Notes under the pieces: model-generated | Database searches by the model: none | What the model was told of the DNA's origin: nothing | The model's input: only the letters and a program-made list of their open reading frames with translations | Made by a program: the position numbers and the translations under genes | DNA from: Erythrophleum ivorense | Taxonomy: Eukaryota > Streptophyta > Magnoliopsida > Fabales > Fabaceae | DNA length: 64,000 bases | Assembly: GCA_026724425.1 (NCBI GenBank) | Contig: JAIUCV010000009.1 | Span: 16,689,294-16,753,293, forward strand | Direction: 5' to 3' | In this document: piece by piece, positions 58,620-64,000 of the stretch | Numbering within the stretch: position 1 is the first letter of the stretch | Layout: each line of letters begins with the position of its first letter

Positions 58620-61600
58620 TGTAACACCATAATTTCTTATCTCATTCTATGCTATTCTCATACTTCCAACCACGCATCTCATATAAGGAGCAAGAAAAAG
58701 ATAGTAAAATAATGAATATTTTAGTATTGCGTCGCATATGAAAATTTCATTCGGTGTCACGTGGATCATATGAGCTCATGTATCATATTCTCATATTTAA
58801 TTACATAGGTATGAAGCATTTCTATCACCAAAAGTGGCCTACAATTCGTGGAAAGTAAGGGAACACATAAAACTCATGGTTACATTTTCGGCCAGAATTT
58901 CTCTTTCTCTGTCACAAATTGTGAAAAATCATAACTAATTCTAGAAAAGTCAAAATTATACATTCTTTGTCATTATGGAAAGCTACATAGGTCTACTTTA
59001 TGCTAAGAATATGTTCAGGCCATGAAACATAACACAGAAGATGTTTAACATTCAAAAAGGTACAGAGATCTGGCTGGCTACTGGTACTGTCATAGGTTTC
59101 TGCTACAAACTTCAAGAAATATCCAATTAATTCTGAAAAAATAAAATCCATGAAAATGATATCAATCTAGAAAGCTAAAGATGTTAGCTAGAGGGAAAAA
59201 ATAACTCTAGACCAGTTCAATTATGTCCAGATCTCAAAACCCAATCAAATAGTATCTGAGGTCAGTTTGAGCGCTTGATACTGGGCAAAATTTTTACAAA
59301 TTCATATCTTTCTCTCTGGACATCCAAATAGTATTCTTCTAGTTGGGATAAGTCACTGGGAGTGTCTAATTTCTCCCTATTAAATTTCATAATAATTGGA
59401 CATCATTTGACTCCTAAGTGATAGAAATCAATTTCTGACCAGTATGAACAGTAACATGACCAAAATCAGAATTTTTTTCAACTTTGAAAATTTATCAAAT
59501 ATTCCATAGACCTCCAAAAACTTTGTTATTTAGTTTCCCAAAAAGCTCTAAACAAGCTCTGATTCCATGTCAAATCTTAGATCAAGAAGAGTTCATTTGA
59601 ATAAAAAGTGATATAGGTTTTCAATATGGTCAATTTTTACTCCATACAAGATACCAAAGTGTCCAAATGACTTTCCTTGTTGTTTGGCACCTCTTGGGCA
59701 AGTCTAAAAGTATGAATATGACTTGTATGAGCTACCCAATTGGTCCCCAAACCTTATGCATCTCATTTTGGCTACTCCACTTCCATTTACACATACATTC
59801 CCATAATGCAAAATTGCCATTACATGTCCAAAATGAGTATTTTCATACATACAACCTTAGCTCTCAATTATACATAATACATTAACATAATTATACATGT
59901 TTGTAACATCATAGAGCATATACAACCATAGATTACATCATTGCCATTCATATGGCCTTAAAGTAACAAAATCTATACACTTTAGTATTATGCTCTCATT
60001 TCTTATGTGATTGGCTTCCATTCCCTTGTTCTCTTGGTCCACCTAGCATGTTAGAACATTGGAGAGGAGGGAATGAGATTCAAAGAATCCCAGTAGCTCA
60101 TCTCCCTTTCAATCACACATAAAAGATGTAAAACAAGTCTCACAAATATATGCATGGGCATATTGACATATGCAATCATTCTAGAGATATTTTTAATATT
60201 TGAGCAAGTCATACTTAGCATACAAAGGCTTGTCAAGTAAGTGGATTACCCTTACCCATTCACCTATGAATTTTGGACTTGCCTCACCCATTCTTTAAGA
60301 GGTTCTTGGACTTAACCTTACTCTTGGGAGTCAACCTCACTTTTGGGAGACTCTTTACTTTGTTTCAATCAATTCTAAGGATTCTTGGCTCATCCTCACG
60401 ATAGCTAAGGGTTATTGGCTTCACCACACTCAAGCAAACCAAAGCAAGCATCATAAAATCATTTAAAAACATAATGTATCATCATGGTACCATGGCATAT
60501 GAAATCATGCTAGAATACTTTTCATGGCTTAAAACACACATACACACATTCAAAGACAAGCCAAGCATACATTTATGTATAAGAAAAGGAAAAGTGAGCT
60601 ACTTTACTTGTATTTACACACTTTATCCTTAAGCCTTGAGTCCTCTCCCTTGACCTCACACACCCAAGAAGGTGGAGATCATTTCTCTTGGCCTAGACAT
60701 ATCATACGGAAGCTAATTCCACTCTTGAAACAAGTTAGGACATTAAACTTACACTTAAGAACACACCCTTTGCTTAATGGTCAAATAATGGCTTCATTAA
60801 TGGCCTAATGAAGCAACCACTATGATTCAAGTTCTTGGCTCCATTCTCTTCCCATATCTAGGCCTCTTGACCTCATTTAAGGTCTTTGGAGCCATTACAC
60901 ATTCATTTACAAAAGCCTAGACACAAGCTGCTTCATAAGGTCATATTATGGAAGCCATTGCCTCATCTCCCAATCCATGTTTTCTAAAATTTTTTCAAAG
61001 GTTCCTCCCACATTCTTTCATCATATGAAGTCCCAAACTAAGGCTAGAATAAATTAAAACACTCCCTAACCCCTCCATCTGTCCTAGACCAACTTTATAG
61101 ATGCATTTAGGGTTCAAGGAGTTTTCAATTTTTCCTTAATGGGAGAGCCACTTGGGAGGCTTTTTAGAGGTCTTAGAAGCTCAATGGAGCATTTAAATTG
61201 CCAAGGAAATTCATAGATTAAATTAGTTTTTACAATTCCTTCAAATGCACTACACTTTTCCAACTTAGATTTCATTGGTTTTTCTTCCAATTTCTTGGCA
61301 TATTCTAAGTTCCCATAGCCTTATTCATGGATTTCATGCTTGCTCTAAGTTAGAAACTTCCTCCCCCCCTTAGCTCTCAAGGTGGCCGAACCATAGCATC
61401 AAAGGAAGAAAAAGGAAAAGGAAGAAGAAATGGAAGCTACCTTGGATTCAAGCCTTTTTCAAGAGTGTTTTTCCTTGCCTTAGCTTCCCCTTTGAATTTC
61501 TAACTTTTCTTCTCTGGTTCAAGGCCAAAACAGAATCATTTCACTTACCAAAAGCATGGCAAGATGAAACAAAGAGGGGAGAATGAAATTACGAAAAGAA

Positions 61601-61788
61601 AGACCATGGATTCTTGAATCCTCTTACCCTTTTTCCTTGATTTTTTCCTTCTTCTTTGACTTCTCTTGGTGCGTCTCTCTCTTAGTAGCCTCTCCCTCTT
61701 TTTTGGATGATGCAAAGTCTATGAGAAGAAGCCACAAGATGGGACACCTAATATGAAGCCAAAATGAGGAGAATTGTTTTGAAAAATT
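58620..61788 (-). mobile_element. LTR M, family 1, truncated, inserted in L
   Basis: The left end is TGTAACACCATAATTTC, preceded by AAATT (58615-58619). The body aligns with F and G (for example TTCGGTGTCACGTGGATCAT near 58750). It lacks its 5' end: the conserved 5' block and terminal GTTACA are missing, and homology stops around 61760-61788, leaving about 3.1-3.2 kb. Its 30-bp array is at 60246-60430. Confidence 0.8.
60246..60430 (-). repeat. 30-bp tandem array in LTR M
   Basis: Degenerate units read on the minus strand, co-linear with F and G. Confidence 0.6.
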
Positions 61789-62444
61789 CCATTTATTTCA
61801 TGCCAAAGTTTGTCCATTTGGTCTGGTTTTGGTTTAGGGTAAGAATATGATCAAAATTGGTATCAAAATAGTATTAAATGGTCTAAAATGACTTCCTACA
61901 TGAACTATGACCATTTGAGCATGTCGAACACATCAAACACAGCATATAAAAGCATCATAATAGGTTCAAATTATCATGGAACTCAAATTCACCATCTCAC
62001 TTGTTCATATACACATGGATGCCATGGCTCAAGGATGTCAAAAACTCACATTCTCATACATTTAGCTTCATATTCATTACATACAACATAGTCATATACT
62101 TTTATACATGAGCAAAAGTTTACATCTCATAAATAGCATATACATACACACTTTGACATTAAATTACACAAAAAGCTATTCTATTGCCAAAGTAATACAA
62201 TTTACACTCCTTGGCCTCCATTCTTAGTTCCATGAATATCACCTAGACAAGAGTAGATAAAGAGTGGGGTAAAGTGAGATTCAAAGAATTCTAATAGCTC
62301 ATTCACCCTTTCAAGTAGGCATATATAGCATGTCATCATGTCAAGGAACATAAGCATGCATCAAATGCTTCCAAGAAACAAACATAAACATGTTTTCAAG
62401 ATCACATAAAGATACCAAGATTAAAATCAAGCACTAAGGACTTT

Positions 62445-62620
62445 TGGTCTAGTCTCATCCTATTATTTTGGACCTTTGAATTAGCCTCACCCACTTTCTA
62501 GAGACTTTTGACTTAACCTCACTTATTCTTGAGACTTTTGGCCTTGTTTCACCCATTCTTAGAGACTTTTAGCTTTTCCTCAACCAATCCAAGAGACTTT
62601 TGGCATAACCTCACCCATCA
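62445..62620 (-). repeat. 30-bp tandem array in LTR L
   Basis: Units show on the plus strand as GGACTTTTGG, GGACCTTTG, GACTTTTGAC, GACTTTTGGC, GACTTTTAGC and GACTTTTGGC with about 30-bp spacing. Confidence 0.8.
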
Positions 62621-63315
62621 AGAACAATTTCACAATCCAAAAGCAATACAAGAAGTATAATGGTTCCAAAGCATCAAACCAATAGCTATAGGCATGTTTT
62701 ATGATTCAAACATACATATAAGCATTCAATGACAATCAAACAACCAAGAAATGCATACAAGAATAGATGAAGAGCTACCTTGGTCTCAGAAACACAATTT
62801 CTTCCTTGATTCTCTAGCTCCTTGGTTTTGCCTCACACACATACTTGGAGAAGACTTGGTTTGCTTGGCCTAGACACCTCAAACAAGACACAAATACATC
62901 ATTGGAATAATTTCTAGGCTTACTAAACTCTTCACAAGCTACTTCTACCTTATGGCATGCATATGGTTCTATACAAGGGCAGAATGAAGCAACTCATATA
63001 ATTTATCATCATGGCTCCAATTTCTCACTCTATCTAAGTCACATAACTCCATTTAAACTCATTAGAGTTATCACAAACTCATTTCAAGGAGCCAAGCATC
63101 AAGTTTCTTTTTATACTTAAAATGAACCTAAACTTTCAACTTTAAAATATGATTTCTAAATTTAAACCAATAGTTCTTTTGGTGTTTATGATTCATTTCT
63201 AGACCACTTATATTATTAGAATTAAGAAAGACTCTTCTTAGGTACAAGAACCACTCCTTGGTCTATACTTAAGATAGGAACGCATAGAGTTTTATTAATT
63301 TTCCTAGGGAATTTG

Positions 63316-64000
63316 TGTAATACCCTATGATTTAGAAATCTAAAATCATTCCTAAAAAGTAAATGAATTACTTACAAGGGGTCACGGGTTTAGCGAAAGC
63401 TAGTAGGAGCTATAAGAAACTAAAATTGAAATTATTTGATTAATGAATAAGGACCCCAGAGTAAAGTGAACTAAGGCTAACTGATATTTGGATGTTAATT
63501 AGAATATTTAAAAATGTAATTACGACCCTCAAGATAGCCCAAAATCAGAGCCAAAATGGCCAAATAGAGAGCTGCAGAGGCCAGTAGTATTTTTTTTTTT
63601 AATTTTGGACAACTTTTAGAAAACATAAAGGAGGGAGTTTTAAGTAGAAAAATTGAGTTTCTTAGGGTTCTTGGAGGCTCCAAAAATCATAAGAACCCTT
63701 AGAATGGTCAAAATCCTTTCAGCTTGTATTTTAGAGTGTTAGTTAACCATAACTTTAACTAAACAGTTTGGTAAAGATTTAAATCCAATTTAGGTAAAAC
63801 CACAGGAATTTTATGAATTAGAGACCCTAAATTTTGTGATGGAAAAGACAGCTCTAAAAAAGGATTTGAAATGAGTTCAAACGAAGAAACCAAAGATTAG
63901 GGACATAGTTGGAATTTTGGAAATGTTATAAGTGAACTTGCGCCCCTTATAATCACGTCCCATTCTTCCTCACTCTCTTAACTGACACTCTTTTGGTCCA
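63316..64000 (+). mobile_element. LTR N, family 1b, 5' part, inserted in L
   Basis: It starts TGTAATACCCTATG, preceded by ATTTG (possible TSD at 63311-63315). It carries the conserved 5' block (about 63640-63900: GGGTTCTTGGAGGC, AACTAAACAGTTTGG, GGAAAAGACAGCTC). The window ends before the 3' part. It is opposite in orientation to L and parallel to K. Confidence 0.8.

Larger units (their letters stand above)
58405..63315 (-). mobile_element. LTR L, family 1b, inserted in K and interrupted by M and N
   Basis: The left end is TGTAATACCA, preceded by GAAAG (possible TSD, 58400-58404). L runs to 58619, is interrupted by M, resumes near 61789 and aligns with H and J up to 63315, where LTR N begins. 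Compared with J it lacks about 500 bp at the M junction, so a deletion removed the right end of M and adjoining L. It holds the 30-bp array (62445-62620). Its right end lies beyond the window. Confidence 0.75.

Noticed and set aside
61784..61788. AAATT at the right edge of M as a true TSD
   Set aside because: M is truncated there and lacks its terminal bases, so an intact duplication next to it would be coincidental or need an unlikely internal truncation.
1..64000. tRNA, rRNA, snoRNA or microRNA genes
   Set aside because: No cloverleaf-compatible conserved boxes or rRNA motifs were recognised by eye. A covariance-model scan would be needed to exclude small RNA genes fully.

Overview
The window is plant nuclear DNA made almost wholly of transposable elements and an old endogenous virus. 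No intact gene is visible: no host coding gene, tRNA, rRNA or CRISPR array. The plant assignment rests on Ty3/Gypsy polymerase remains, an L1-type LINE of the angiosperm sort, and pararetrovirus (Caulimoviridae-like) sequence with a tRNA-Met primer site. The base composition is AT-rich. I cannot name the species. Every open frame I examined is short and lies inside a repeat.

The main component is one family of very long solo LTRs (called family 1 here), mostly 3.2-3.7 kb each. They start TGTAAC or TGTAATACC, end TGTTACA or a decayed form, and most carry 5-bp target-site duplications (TSDs) that can be read by eye. Thirteen copies (A-N) are placed. Removing each insertion rejoins the sequence it interrupted. 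No internal gag-pol region belonging to this family is present.

Layout. 1-4690: degraded retroelement DNA with a TATA box, a primer-site-like motif and a gag remnant at the left edge. 4691-15766: three family 1 LTRs nested in each other (G holds F, F holds A). 15772-17026: continuation of the element that G entered. 17027-18923: a 5'-truncated LTR of a second family (family 2). 18924-20990: a degraded Ty3/Gypsy RNase H-integrase fragment followed by an LTR-like promoter segment. 21741-22910: a degraded L1 reverse transcriptase. 23558-33096: family 1 LTR H, broken by LTR I and by a complete family 2 solo LTR (P). 33097-50387: an endogenous pararetrovirus locus cut by family 1 LTRs B, J and C. 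50388-64000: family 1 LTR K, broken by D (itself broken by E) and by L (itself broken by M and N).

The viral locus has two partial reverse transcriptase/RNase H copies, a coat-protein-like segment between them, a downstream reading frame, and three copies of the promoter/leader region in alternating orientation. It is full of stops and rearrangements. Its order (coat-like, movement-like, RT-RNase H, a further frame, then promoter) resembles that of cavemovirus- or solendovirus-type genomes.

The most unusual features are inside the family 1 LTRs. Eleven copies carry a 30-bp tandem array. Splice-donor-like AGGTA sites recur at nearly fixed offsets. The 3' third is built from degenerate repeats of about 180 bp. 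Many copies are nested in opposite orientation, so transcripts crossing them could fold into kilobase-scale hairpins.
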